Below, piece by piece: positions 21,806-32,882 of a stretch of 64,000 nt of DNA. The notes beneath the pieces are model-generated. The model made no database searches, had not been told where the DNA came from, and saw only the letters and a list, made by a program, of their open reading frames with translations. The stretch is from Cafeteria roenbergensis. Taxonomy: Eukaryota > Sar > Bigyra > Bicosoecida > Cafeteriaceae. Position 1 is the first letter of the stretch. Each line of letters begins with the position of its first letter. Location: assembly GCA_008330645.1 (NCBI GenBank), contig VLTN01000038.1:124001-188000 (forward strand). The letters are read 5' to 3'. Position numbers and translations under genes: made by a program.

Positions 21806-24024
21806 ATGTCCGGGCCCGAGAGCCGCGAGTGGAAGAACGCCACGCTGCTCCAGGTGAGGCGCACCCGGATGGGAACCGCCAGCAGCATGCTTGCAGCGGA
21901 GGGGCGCGCGCGGTGGCTGGCGCCTGTGACGGGAGCTGCTCTGGCCCGAACCCCTGCAAATCGGCGCCGCTGCTTGCGACCTCCCCCAGCCCCCCCCCCG
22001 CTGGCGCTGTGCGCAGAGCCTGGCTGCGGAGTTCCTCGGGACCCTCTTTCTCGTCCTCACGGTGGTGCTTTCCGGTGGCGATGCCGTGAACCAATACATC
22101 GCCATTGGCTTCGTTCTCGTGAGCACGTCGCTGACGCGAGGGCCAATCCACGGCAGCAGACCGCCCCACGTCCCCGCCTCGCCGCTGTAAATGATGTTTG
22201 CATGATGCCGTTCGCTGGCGCGGAATGCGGCTGCGCAGGAACCGCGGGGGCGAGCTGCGAGCCCGCGCCGCGACAGAATGTCCCCGCCCGTTGAGCAGGC
22301 TGCTGCCGCTCTTCCCAGCTCCCGCCCGCCGCTCTGTGCCCTCCGGCGCGCGCCGTTTCCCCCGCTCGGGCTTCCCGCAGATGGTCCAGGTTTACGCCTT
22401 TGGGCACATCAGTGGCGCGCACTTCAATCCCGCCGTCACGGCCACGTTTGGACTGCTCCGCAAGCTGCCGCCGGTCACGGCTCTGCTGTACATCGCCGTG
22501 CAGGTGCTCGGGGGCCTGACCGGCGCGCTTGTGGCATACGCCGTTGCAGGGCCCGAGGACATCGTGCCCTTCACCCCGCTGCCCTCGCTCGCGGACCCGG
22601 TTCTGTCGGCGTTCTTTGCGGAATACGCTTATTCGACCGCGCTTTGCGTGGTTGTCGCGAGCGTGGCCACTGCCCACGCCGACGACCCCAACTCGCACTA
22701 CGCGCTCAGCATCGGCTTCACGCTGCTCTCGGCCGTGAGCGCAGTGGGCCCCGTCAGCGGGGCGGTGATCAACCCGGCAGTGGGCTCGGCCGTGGACCTC
22801 GTTTCCACCAGCGCAGAGGGGCACCCCAAGTTCACGTGGGTGTACTGGGCGGCGCCTCTGCTGGGGTCCTGCACGGCAGCGGCCCTCTACGGCTCGCTGT
22901 CGTGGCTCCGCGCCTCAGAGGCCGAGGTTGCGGCGCAGGCCACCTCACCCACCGCCAGCGACAGCACCAGCCTGGCGTATGATCTGCCGGCGCGAGTGGT
23001 CATCTTCGAGTTCGTCGGAACATTCTTCCTCACGCTCACGGCGGGCCTGGGCGCGCAGCCGCTTGCCGTGGGGGCAATCCTGACGGCGTTCATCTTCGCG
23101 TCCGCGGGCTTTTGCGGCGGCGACTTCAACCCCGCGGTGACGCTGGGTGCACTGCTTCGGTACTCAGTCACGCGCGCCGAGCTCTGGAAGAGCGTCGTGG
23201 TTATGCTCTCCCAGACGGCGGCAGGCGTGCTGGCGGGGTTCTCGGCATTCGCCATCGCTGGAGACGTCGGCTGGCCGCACCCCGACGGCGCCAACGGCGA
23301 CTACGGGGCCTTCGTATACGAGATGATGTGGACGGGGCTGCTCGTCACGGTGGTGCTCAACACCACCACGCCCGTGTTCGCGGGGGCGTCGCAGCACGTC
23401 GGCGAGCTCTACCGTGCGCGCGGCTCAACGCACGGCATTGCCATTGGCATGACGGTCGCCGTGGGTATCATCGGCGCAGGCAAACACGGCTCCGGGTCCG
23501 GGGGCGTGTTCAACCCGGCCGTGGGCACGGGGCTCTCCATCGCGGCCCTGGCACGTGAGCACGACAGCGCGTCGGCGCTGTGGGTGTACTGGCTTGCGCC
23601 GCTCGCCGGCGCGGTGGCCGCTGCGGGCGTGTTCAAGCTGCTGCACATGGGAAACACCGCCGACGACGACGGGGACATCGTCGGCGGAGCCTCGGCCGGC
23701 GGGGGGGCGGGTGGCGAGAGAGGCGCTGACTCGCTGAGTGGCGGGTACGTTCCGGCAACGACCGCGCCAGCGGCCGCCCGAGGCGCCGCCTTGGCTGGCG
23801 CTGCTGCTGCTGGTGCTACTGCCGGTGCCGCCGGGTCCTCGGCAACCACGCCGCTGCTGATGATCACGGGCGGCGAGCTGGGACCGCAGTTTGTGGCTGC
23901 GGGCAGCGTCAACTCGTCGCCCGCAGACAGCGTGGGGTCCGGACCAGGCGCCGCTGCGGGCGCGGGTCGGCTTCAATGGAAGGCTACCGGTGGCGACGAG
24001 GTGGCGAGCTACCTATCAGCGTAG
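21806..24024 (+). CDS. Tandem (double) aquaporin/MIP channel with four NPA motifs
   Basis: A membrane channel of the major intrinsic protein family, in which two complete MIP units are fused. Exons are 21806-21853, 22017-22118 and 22381-24024 (597 aa); introns of 163 and 262 bp are phase 0 (GTGAGG...GCGCAG, GTGAGC...CCGCAG). Exon 2 supplies the first membrane helix (AEFLGTLFLVLTVVL). Unit 1 carries GAHFNPAVT (about residues 66-68) and AVINPAVG (181-183). Unit 2 begins VIFEFVGTFFLTLTAGL and carries DFNPAVT (300-302) and VFNPAVG (428-430). About twelve TM segments are expected. In both units the second NPA is followed by Val instead of the near-invariant Arg of the aromatic/arginine filter, so water or glycerol selectivity cannot be assumed. 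A cytosolic-looking Ala/Gly-rich tail of about 130 residues ends the protein. Confidence 0.93.
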
Positions 24025-24721
24025 CCAGTGGAATCTGGGGCTGATGGACGGGACGAGGGAAGCGGGCTGCACAACGCGCGCTCTTGCATTTGCCATCGCG
24101 GACTGGGCGTGTCGGCCGTTTGCAAGCCACGCCAGACGCAGCCAGTGTCCCTGCCACAGATCCGGCGCCAGCAGCTCGACGGCGGCGGCTTGCAAGTGGG
24201 GAGGGGGCGGAGGTGCAGTGGGGATTGGTCTGCGGGCTTGGAACTTGCGTGAGAGTGTGCCTGTGCGTCGAGGGTTTTGACGGGTCGCAGCGCTCGTACT
24301 GAACGCGCGACGAGGGTGGTGCGGTCTTTGTGAATGAACTATGATCCGTGTTTGGCGTCGCGCGTCGACACAGGGCCGCAGGTGCCGCGTCGCACGGCAC
24401 ACGCAACGTCGCAGCAAGGCAACCCAATGCCATGCGGCCTGCCACGGAGTCGCCGTCGTAGACCGCGGCAGGATGCAAGCCGGGGACCCAGAGCCAGCCC
24501 CTCTCCCATTCGGGGCAAGCTCGATTGCGGGCCCGGGCACGGCCTGCTGGCGCGATCCGGGTGGGGCTGCGACCAGCATGGCCGGCAGAGCCGCCGAACC
24601 TCCTGCCGCCATCGAGACAGCAACAGCCAGCGGCACTGCAGCCACGAGGGTGCACCCTCAGCGTCCACCAGCGAGTGCCCCCCGTCACCGCCCGAACGAG
24701 GGATTCTGGTGCTATTGCGCA
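24025..24721. other. Intergenic region between aquaporin and acyl-CoA synthetase
   Basis: Plus-strand genes flank this stretch, which should contain the promoter and 5' UTR of the synthetase. No conserved coding exon or RNA gene is visible on either strand. Confidence 0.4.
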
Positions 24722-27700
24722 ATGGGAAACGCAACGTCCACAGAAGCGCGGCCGGTAAGCTTCAAGCGCGCGCGTGGGGGTGTTGCTCGCGCGGGTGTTC
24801 CGCCGAACTGGCCTCTCGAGGCGGCGATCGGGCGGCAACCACGCCGCGCCGCCCCACTGCCCGCAAGCCCGTCCTGCGGAATTCCCCCCTTTCGACCTCA
24901 GGATGTTGGTGCGCGTGCCATGGAGGGGACGGAGGACCTGTCTCGCGGAAGCGGGCCCGTTTGGCGGCACCACTCGGCCCACGCTGGCCTCAAGAAGGCC
25001 GCCCACGACGGCGTCGGGACCGTGTTTGAAGCTTTTGAGTGAGGATTATCCGGCGCAGAGCACGCCCGTGCTCACAGGTCCAGCCTCCCGCGCCGGAGTG
25101 GCGCCGAGCGCCGGCGCGCTAAAAGCGCAAAGGCGCCATCGCGCCGGCCTGACTGGCGCGCCGTCCCCCGACGCCCCCGCCCCGCGCTTGCGGCACCGCG
25201 TGGCTGGCACGGGCCCCGCCAGTGCCGCAGCCTATGTTGGCACGAGCCCGCTCCTCTGTGACGCCGCGGCGTGGCGCATCGGCGCGGGCACAGCGCGCTG
25301 ACTCGTTCCCGCGCTTGCGTCCCCGACCACGCCAAGCATGCCTTTGGGGGCCCGGCGCTCCGTCGTTCGCCCCAAAGATGGGCCAAGAGCCATCGCCGCC
25401 CCCTTTGCTTCCCCCCTGCCCCCCCAAGCGCCCCCCTCCCCGGCGCAAATGTCGACCCTTGGGCACTCCTCACTCTGCCCGCTGTGTGTCGCTGCCGTGT
25501 CCTGCGCGCGCCGAACCGCCCGGTCGCAGGCAGGGCGTGCGCATCGCCGCTGACCGCCCCTTCCTGGGCACCCGCGACCGCCTCCCAGCAGCCGAAGACG
25601 ACGCAGCCGACGCAGCGCCCAAGTTCGGCGACTACGCCTGGACAACCTACGCAGAGGCCAAGGAGATGAGAGACGCCATCGCGACGGCTCTCGTGGCGCG
25701 AGACATGTCTTGCGTTGTTGAAGACCCCGACATGCCCCCGGCGGTCTGGGACTTTTCCAAGAATGCGCTGGCAGAGCACATTGCGGCAGAGCCGATGTGG
25801 ATCCCAGAGGAAACGCTGTCGGACCTAGGCGCGGCCGCCCCTGCAGCCGCCACGGCAGCCAAGTCGGCCGCCGCCGCCGCCGCCACGGGGGCAGCCACTG
25901 CCTCGGCCGCGCCCGCGTCGTACCTGGATGTCGCATCCGGCGCCGCCGCAGCGGACGGCTCTGCCGCGGCGGTTGGCGGGGCCTCCTCCTCTGCCGGCCC
26001 GTCCGCGTCCCCGGGAACGTCCCCCGGCGTGCGGTTTCGCGCCGTTGCGTCCATCTCCAAGAACCGCGCGGAGCTGATCCTGCTGAACCACGCGTGCTAT
26101 CGGCAGGCGTGGGCCATGGTGCCGCTGTACGACACGCTGGGCCCAGACGCAATGCTCCACATCCTCGGACTCACGGGGACGCGCACCGTGTTCGCGGCCG
26201 GCGAGGACGCTCCCAAGGTCATCGCCGCCAAGGAAGCTGCCGTAGCCCGCTCTGCCGGCTCTGCCGGCTCTGCCGGCGCTGAGGCAGCGGCTGCAAGCTC
26301 GGGCGGCGGCCCCGCCGGCTCCGGCCACGACCACGTCAGCGAGGTGAGCGACGCGGACGCAGCCCGCTGCGCGGAGTCTCTCACCACCATCGTGTCATTC
26401 GACCCGCTCTCGGATGACGTGGTGGCCCGTGCGTCGGCGGTTCGTATTTCCGTGCTGTTCTGGACCGACATCCTGGCGGAGGGCAGAGCCGCCGTGAAGG
26501 CGGCAGCGCCCGTGATGGCCACGCCTGCCAAGCCTTGGGACGTGGAGTGCGTCTGCTTCACGTCGGGCACCACGGGCGTTCCCAAGGGCGTGGTTCTCAC
26601 GCACGGCGCGGTGGTCGCTGCCGCCGCCGGGCCGGAGACGCTCGGGCTCAAGGGCGAGATGACGGTGGACGACGTCTACCTGTCGTATCTTCCCTACGCG
26701 CACCTCTTCGGGCGCGTTCTGCACTGCGCGCTCATCGCAAACGGCGTGCAAATCGGGTTTTACTCGGGCGATGCCCGCCGCATCGTAGACGACCTAACCC
26801 GCCTGCGCCCCACCCTCTTCCCCTCGGTGCCGAGGCTGTTCAACCGTATCAAGGATCGCCTCCTGTCCCAGGCAGCCGCCGCGGGCACTGTCAAGTCCGC
26901 TGCCTTCGCCGCGGGCCTCTCTGCCAAGCTCGCCAACCTGCGCGCGGACGGAACCATCTCGCACTCGTTCTGGGACTGGCTGGTGTTCGACGCTGTGAAA
27001 CCGCGCGTGGGCCTCGACAGAGTCAGGTGAGCGCGGGCGACGGATTGCGCGTGCTGCTGATGCGCTGCACGCGTCAGCTTTCCCAGAGAGCAGCGCCTGG
27101 GTGCCTAGGCCAGGGGCGCTGCCGCTGCTCACCGCCCGCCGGCTGCTTGCTGCGATTGTTGTCCGTCCTTCTCTGATGCGCGGCTTGCTCTGCGCGCGCC
27201 GCTGAGCCTGCGCGTGTTTTGGTGGGAAGGGGGGGGGGGGGGAATGGTGTATCGCCGGCCCGCACTGCTCCCTCTGCGATGCGACGTGCCAGTTACGCCG
27301 CTTGCACCTGCTGACAGCCCGCCCCCCACCCCCCCGAGCGGTCCCATTTTTCCCGTTTCTTTTGCGGCGCGCGGTTGCAGGTACATGCTCACCGGCTCGG
27401 CGCCCATGGCCGGGGAAACGCTTGAGACCCTCCGGGCGGTGTTTGGCGTGCCCGTGCTCGAGGGCTACGGCCAGACCGAGGACGCTGGCGCCGCCTTCAT
27501 GACCAGCACGGACGACCAGGCCACCACGGGCCACGTGGGCACGTGCTTCCCGTCCGTTGAGGCCAAGCTGGTCTCGGTCCCGGCGCTTGACATGAGGGTG
27601 AGCGACACTTCTCACAACGGCATGCCCTGCCGCGGCAGGGGCGAGGTGTGGATGCGCGGGCCCGTGCTGTTCAGAGGGTACCTGCGCCAGCCCGCCAAGA

Positions 27701-28230
27701 CGCGGGAGACTCTCACGCCGGACGGCTGGCTTCGCACTGGCGATGTGGGCATGTGGGACTCCGAGGGCAGGCTGCGCATCATCGGCAGGGCCAAGCAGCA
27801 GTTCAAGCTGCAGCAGGGCGAGTACGTGGCCCCCGAAAAGGTGGAGGGTGTCTACTGCAACGCCCCGCTCGTCCAGCAGTGCTTCCTGTACGGCGACAGC
27901 CTCAAGAGCCACTGCGTCGCCGTGGTGGTGCCGGACCACGAGGCCGTCCTCGCGTGGGCAAAGGCAAAGGGCCTGCGCGGCGAAACCGCGGAGGACGTGA
28001 TGCGCGACCACAAGGAGGCCCTCCGCTCGGAGCTCGGCGCCCAGATGAAGGCTGCCGGCAAGGAGGCCGGCATCAAGGGCTTCGAGCGCGCTGCAGCGTT
28101 CCGCGTGGAGCCGGTGCCCTGGGACGTTGACAACGGCATGCTCACACCGACGTTCAAGCTCAAGCGCCCCATTGCCGAGCGCAAGTACAAGGACATTTGC
28201 ACCGAGATGTACAAGGAGCTGGGTGAGTGA
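24722..28230 (+). CDS. Long-chain acyl-CoA synthetase (ACSL type), four exons
   Basis: Activates long-chain fatty acids to acyl-CoA through an acyl-AMP intermediate. Exons are 24722-24754, 24902-25038, 25530-27026 and 27381-28230 (about 838 aa); introns are 147, 491 and 354 bp. The tiny first exon, MGNATSTEARP, fits an N-myristoylation consensus (Gly2, Ser6). Exon 2 has the ACSL-type N-terminal segment (GPVWRHHS, then GVGTVFEAFE), joined across a phase-2 intron to QGVRIAADRPFLGTR. Key motifs: AMP/P-loop CFTSGTTGVPKGVVLTHGAV (about 398-417); YLSYLPYAHLFGR; YMLTGSAPMA; GYGQTEDAG (about 585); DGWLRTGDVGMWDSEGRLRI; and a C-terminal KYKDICTEMYKELGE. Two Ala/Gly-rich inserts in exon 3 explain the extra length over the usual 660-720 aa. 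The first donor, GTAAGC, is the only non-GTGAG donor found. A GTGAGT at the end could instead mark another intron. Confidence 0.92.
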
Positions 28231-28468
28231 GTGCGCTTGCCTAGCTCTGGCCAGAGTAGTTCTGTCTGAGTGGAGGTGGGCCGCGGCCTGCTAGGCATCA
28301 GATTGCCGCACCGTCATGCGAATGATGTCAACCCAAGAAGAGTCACACGTGGCAAGCTGCTCCGGGGGTGGCACAGGGGATCAAGAGGGGGTGCCGCACG
28401 CTTGGCTTTGGGAGGGAAGGCGCAACGGACGCTGCAGCCCTCGGGAACGCTTTTCGTGCTTAACTCGC

Positions 28469-31400
28469 TCACACCTCAGCAGAGGGAATGGTCGCCCCCG
28501 CCTGGCTTGCCAGTCCGTCGGGGCCGTGGGCAGCCGCGCCCGGCCCGTGGCCAGTTTGCTGCTGAATGCTGGCGTCCTCTCTCGCGTTCGCTCTGGCAAA
28601 CGGGCCACGGCTGCGCCTCCTTGCGGCCGACAGCCTGTTGGAAAGCCAGAGTGCACCGCCTAGCAGAAGAGCTCCACCTGCCACCGATGCCACAACGACA
28701 AACGGAGGCGACTCGCCCAAGCCAGACTGCGCATCGAGGCCGCCGCTTGTGCCGCTATTGCCGGTTGGTCCCTGCCCTGGGCTTGGTGATGAGGAAGCGC
28801 TTGCAGATGGAGTTGATGATGCCGTCACAGATGTCGACGGAGAGGCCGTCAGCGTGGGCGACGGAGAGGCCGTCAGCGTGGGCGACGGAGAGGCTGTCAG
28901 CGTGGGCGACGGAGCGGCCGATGATGATGGCGACGGAGAGGCTGTCAGCGTGGGCGATGGAGAGGCCGTCAGCGTGGGCGACGGAGAGGCCGTCAGCGTG
29001 GGCGACGGAGAGGCCGTCAGCGTGGGCGACGGCGAGGCCGATGAGGATGACGATGGAGAGGCCGATGATGATGACGACGGAGAGGCCGATGATGATGACG
29101 ACGGAGAGGCCGATGAGGATGACGACGGCGAGGCCGATGATGATGACGACGGCGAGGCCGATGATGATGATGACGGCGAGGCCGATGAGGATGACGACGG
29201 CGAGGCCGATGATGATGACGACGGAGAGGCCGATGATGATGACGACGGCGAGGCCGATGAGGATGACGACGGAGAGGCCGATGATGATGACGACGGAGAG
29301 GCCGATGATGATGACGACGGAGAGGCCGTCAGCGTGGGCGACGGAGAGGCCGTCAGCGTGGGCGACGGCGAGGCCGATGAGGATGACGATGGAGAGGCCG
29401 ATGATGATGACGACGGAGAGGCCGATGATGATGACGACGGAGAGGCCGATGATGATGACGACGGAGAGGCCGTCAGCGTGGGCGACGGAGAGGCCGTCAG
29501 CGTGGGCGATGGAGAGGCCGACGGTGATGACGACGGTGAAGGTGTTTCAGTCGCGGTCGCTGTCGGTGAAGCTGATACGGATGCTGTTGGCGATGGCGTG
29601 AGAGACGATGATGGCGTTGCAGTTGCTGAGGCCGACGCTGAAGGAGTTCCCGAAGGCGTGGTGCTCGAAGACGGTGTGGCGGAGGGCGACGAGAGGGTAA
29701 CACCAGACAGTTCGTGACCAACTGGTGCGCTTGGCAAGTCAACGCTGAGGACAAGCATGCCATCGAAAGCAATCATGTGAGCGATACCTGCCACACCAGT
29801 GACAAAATCCGGAGCGCCAGCCCGTGTTGCTCCGTGTTCCTCAAGAATAAATAGTCGGGATTGCACGGCTTCTTCATTTGCCCGAAAAACCAGTGCACCT
29901 TGGTATGGCGTGAGTAGGTCGAACTGGCTCAGTCCAGGAATGTCAAGCAGTTCCAGCGTGTCAGAAGCAGGGGTCAACTTGAATATGCTCACATAGTAGC
30001 TGCCCCCTCCCCATTGCGTTGGATACAAAGCCTGGGCGAGCAGAAACAGCGCATCACCCATTGCAGCCAGATGGCTCGGGTTGGATGACATAGCACCACT
30101 ACGAATGTCCTTGACCAGCTCGATTCCAGCGGTTGGTGAAAATTTGTACAATTCGTTCCCGACTGAGCTGCTGACCGATGCTGTATAGTAGAGAGTACCG
30201 TTGAGCCCCGTGATGTATCTTGGCTTCGGCCCTTGGGAGCTATCACTGGCGATTTCATGCTCGACTGCACCACCCTCTGGAGTGAAGCTCCACAGCTGAA
30301 AACGTTCACTTGCGCCTTTTGCGGAAAAGTACAACACGCCATCCATGACACAAAACTCGGCTGGGTTGGAACCCCTGGAACTGCCTGGATTTATGTCTGC
30401 CAGCAAGCCGAATTGTTCAGTTTGCGGGTCGAACTTGGCCATCTCAATACTGTAGGAGGGGACGACAGTGCCAAGAATGACGGAGCCATTGTAGCTGCCT
30501 ATGCCCGTGATGTACGCCTCGCCAGTGGGATAGCTCAACGTCGAGGCGAGTTGTGCCCCGTGTTCAGCCGAATACCTCCACAGCTTTTCTTTGTGGACTC
30601 CGTCATCTGCGGCAAAGTAGACATCACCGTCGTGAATCGTGAAGAACCTGGGCAAAGACTCGAGTGGCGTAGCACACACATCCATCACAAGTTCGATGGC
30701 GTTTCCCGTCGACGACAGCCGGTACAGCTCCCAGCCCAATGCGTCAGTGTGGCGTGACATGTAGAGCTCCCCCTCGAGCTGCGCCATTGTGCCGAGGTCC
30801 GCGCCGTCCGGTCCAGTCACCAGTTCCGCGACGAGAACGGCTGACTTGCCATCGAGGCGAAACAACTCCGTCCCAGTGGCCGGCGTTGTCGCTCCGAAGA
30901 ACAGTGAGCCGTTGAAAACGGCCAAGCCACGAGGGTCGGAGCTGCCGGAGCCTGGGACGATGTCGACTGCCAAAGTTACCGATGATCCGTCGAAAGCCCA
31001 AAGCTCCCTTCCAGTGTCCCAGTCACCGAAAGCGCTCATGTACAAGGTGTCATTGAAAACGGTCAAGTGCGAAGGCGAGGAGCTGCAGGACACCGAGGCA
31101 CAGATGTCGGCCACCATTGTCACGTCCGTTCCGTCGAAGGCGAAGAGTTCGGCTCCCACCAAAATATCGTCGCTTGTTGCCTGCATGTAGAGCTTGCCCC
31201 TGAACTCTGTCAAATACTTCGGATCGCCCCCTCGGTAGTCCACGGAATTGAATTCGTGCACGAGCGAGATTTCGTCGGATGCAGTGGCCTTGAAGAGCTC
31301 TGGCCCTTCTTTGTTAGACCGCCTGGCGTTGAAGTACATGGCGTCACCAAAGACAGTCAGGTGCCTCGGAAACGAATCCGTATAGCCAGGAACCAAGTCG

Positions 31401-31795
31401 CTGACCAGGGTGAAGCCTTCCTCACTCGAGTCCAAGTACGCTAGCTCCATGCCTAGTTGAGGGTGGTAAGCGGAAAAGTACACTTTGCTGTTGAACTCGC
31501 ACACATATGCTTCTTGGCTTTCGAAAGACGAACTCATCGTCGTTGTCAGATCCCTCATGCCAGAAGTGGGATGGAAAGCTCGCAGCTCAACGTTGGCAGC
31601 CCCGTAAGGTCCGTCGCACTTGTTCGCGCCGAAGACAAGCTCGCCGTTGATGTTGAACAGCATCTGCACCTGGCCATCACCGCCGAGAGGGTTGATGTCC
31701 GCGAGAAGGGAAGGCTCAGACCCGCTTGCCGACGACAACGCGAGCGCAGAGAAGCCAAGCAGCGCCGTCAGCAGGCTTGACGGAGACATTGCCAT
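28469..31795 (-). CDS. Surface protein: ELW-repeat ectodomain, mucin-like stalk, TM segment
   Basis: A single-pass type I membrane protein of 1108 aa with no intron. The ATG at 31795 is chosen because a signal peptide follows (MAMSPSSLLTALLGFSALAL). Residues about 25-690 are a series of degenerate beta-propeller-like repeats of the ELWxxDGT type (GRELWAFDGSSVTL, GAELFAFDGTDVTM, GTELFRLDGKSAVL, with intervening HLTVFNDTLYMSA strands). A Ser/Pro/Thr stalk of about 300 residues follows, encoded by 24-bp tandem repeats. Then come one TM helix (VVVASVAGGALLLGGALWL) and a cytosolic tail of about 55 residues starting with RRR. ELW repeats are known mainly from secreted or surface proteins of bacteria and some protists; ligand binding or adhesion is inferred. 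The 29.7-31.7 kb part is near 50% GC and lacks the window's exonic words, unlike all neighbours, so a foreign or recently acquired origin is possible. Confidence 0.85.
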   Translation of the reverse strand: MAMSPSSLLTALLGFSALALSSASGSEPSLLADINPLGGDGQVQMLFNINGELVFGANKCDGPYGAANVELRAFHPTSGMRDLTTTMSSSFESQEAYVCEFNSKVYFSAYHPQLGMELAYLDSSEEGFTLVSDLVPGYTDSFPRHLTVFGDAMYFNARRSNKEGPELFKATASDEISLVHEFNSVDYRGGDPKYLTEFRGKLYMQATSDDILVGAELFAFDGTDVTMVADICASVSCSSSPSHLTVFNDTLYMSAFGDWDTGRELWAFDGSSVTLAVDIVPGSGSSDPRGLAVFNGSLFFGATTPATGTELFRLDGKSAVLVAELVTGPDGADLGTMAQLEGELYMSRHTDALGWELYRLSSTGNAIELVMDVCATPLESLPRFFTIHDGDVYFAADDGVHKEKLWRYSAEHGAQLASTLSYPTGEAYITGIGSYNGSVILGTVVPSYSIEMAKFDPQTEQFGLLADINPGSSRGSNPAEFCVMDGVLYFSAKGASERFQLWSFTPEGGAVEHEIASDSSQGPKPRYITGLNGTLYYTASVSSSVGNELYKFSPTAGIELVKDIRSGAMSSNPSHLAAMGDALFLLAQALYPTQWGGGSYYVSIFKLTPASDTLELLDIPGLSQFDLLTPYQGALVFRANEEAVQSRLFILEEHGATRAGAPDFVTGVAGIAHMIAFDGMLVLSVDLPSAPVGHELSGVTLSSPSATPSSSTTPSGTPSASASATATPSSSLTPSPTASVSASPTATATETPSPSSSPSASPSPTLTASPSPTLTASPSSSSSASPSSSSSASPSSSSSASPSSSSSASPSPTLTASPSPTLTASPSSSSSASPSSSSSASPSSSSSASPSSSSSASPSSSSSASPSSSSSASPSSSSSASPSSSSSASPSSSSSASPSSSSSASPSSSSSASPSSSSSASPSPTLTASPSPTLTASPSPTLTASPSPTLTASPSPSSSAAPSPTLTASPSPTLTASPSPTLTASPSTSVTASSTPSASASSSPSPGQGPTGNSGTSGGLDAQSGLGESPPFVVVASVAGGALLLGGALWLSNRLSAARRRSRGPFARANAREDASIQQQTGHGPGAAAHGPDGLASQAGATIPSAEV
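28830..29530. repeat. 24-bp coding minisatellite (stalk of surface protein)
   Basis: About 29 tandem 24-bp units of two interspersed kinds. One (plus strand GAGGCCGTCAGCGTGGGCGA) encodes Ser-Pro-Thr-Leu-Thr-Ala-Ser-Pro; the other (GCCGATGATGATGACGACGG) encodes Ala-Ser-Pro-Ser-Ser-Ser-Ser-Ser. Unit length is a multiple of three, so gain or loss of units keeps the frame. Interspersion of the two kinds suggests repeated unequal exchange. Confidence 0.95.
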
Positions 31796-32882
31796 GCTCA
31801 GCCGAAAAACCCCGGCTGCGCTGTGCGGAGAGCGGGATTGGCGGAGTAGGCGGCGCTGGACTCGAGGGCTCTTCGGGACGCAGGGATCATGGCTGCGGCG
31901 CGTCGAGTCGGCTGCTTGCGCCAAGAACCACGCTCTTCAGCTGCTCCTCACGAGTGATCAGCAACGCGAATTGCCCGCAGTCGGAGCGCCGGCTCCGGAG
32001 GGCGGCTTTGACGGACGAGAGTGCTGGCTGACACGTTTGCTGCGCGAGGTTATAACCAGGCCTCTGCCCGGCCGTTGAGCCGGGGCGACGCTACTCCACC
32101 AAGCCGCTGCTGCGCCAAAACCTCGCATCAAGTCTTGAGGCCGAGCGATGCAGTGCGGCGGTGAAGAGTCTCAGCGTAGCCTGCATCTAGGCGACGGGCC
32201 TGGTGGCTTGGGCGCCCGGGTGGCCATGAGCTTGACGCAGCAAGAGTTTCGTGTGGTCGCGTGCCACCGGCCGAACTTTCCGCGGGCGGCTCCAGGTTCG
32301 AGGAATCTGCGGCTGCCGCGGGCAGGTGCCGCGCCAGGGCCCGACATGCCGCCTGGTCAGGCTAGGAGTCCGCAAACCAACGGAGTGGCTGCGAGGGAAC
32401 ATATTACGCAGTGCCAGAGGGCGCTTTCTCGGAATCAAGGTGCATTTGCGTGCATCCCAAAAACAGAGCGCATTTCCGCTCAGCCCCCCAAAAGCTGTCA
32501 ATCGCTTCGCTCCCAGAGTGGGGTGCACAGCCCCACCCCTCCCCAAAACACCTCCGTCTGCGAACACAGCTACGCCGTGCGCTCGACCCGAGCACAGCTG
32601 AGCACTCACTTGCGGAAACTGGGCGATTGCGAAAGCCTCTGCTTGCGTGCGTGTCGTGTTTGCGCAGCCTCAAAGTGATGCCCCCGCCCCGTCGTTGGCG
32701 GCGTTCGTCGCCAAGTGCAGCCCCCGCTCTCTAACCGCGTGGTTCCCACACATTGTGGAACAACAAAACCTCGGCACTGCGCCCGCTCAAACCTGGAGCA
32801 AGCAAATTCCCTGCGTTGAGAGCCCGGGCGGGAGGCGTGGTGGGCGCTTCTGGGCCAGGAAGGCAACGGTGTGACTCGGCTC
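31796..32882. other. About 1.1-kb region without a recognised gene
   Basis: This lies between the divergent surface-protein gene (minus) and the small gene at 32883 (plus). Several open frames cross it, but none has conserved motifs or splice sites I could connect. It should contain both promoters. Confidence 0.4.

Noticed and set aside
28566-29717. Plus-strand frame of acidic GEADDDDD repeats
   Set aside because: Antisense of the mucin-like stalk. The minus-strand frame has the signal peptide, ectodomain and TM helix.
32148-32678. 176-codon plus-strand frame upstream of the small orphan gene
   Set aside because: Open frames on both strands overlap here, none has ordered segments or family motifs, and no splice sites connect it to a neighbour.
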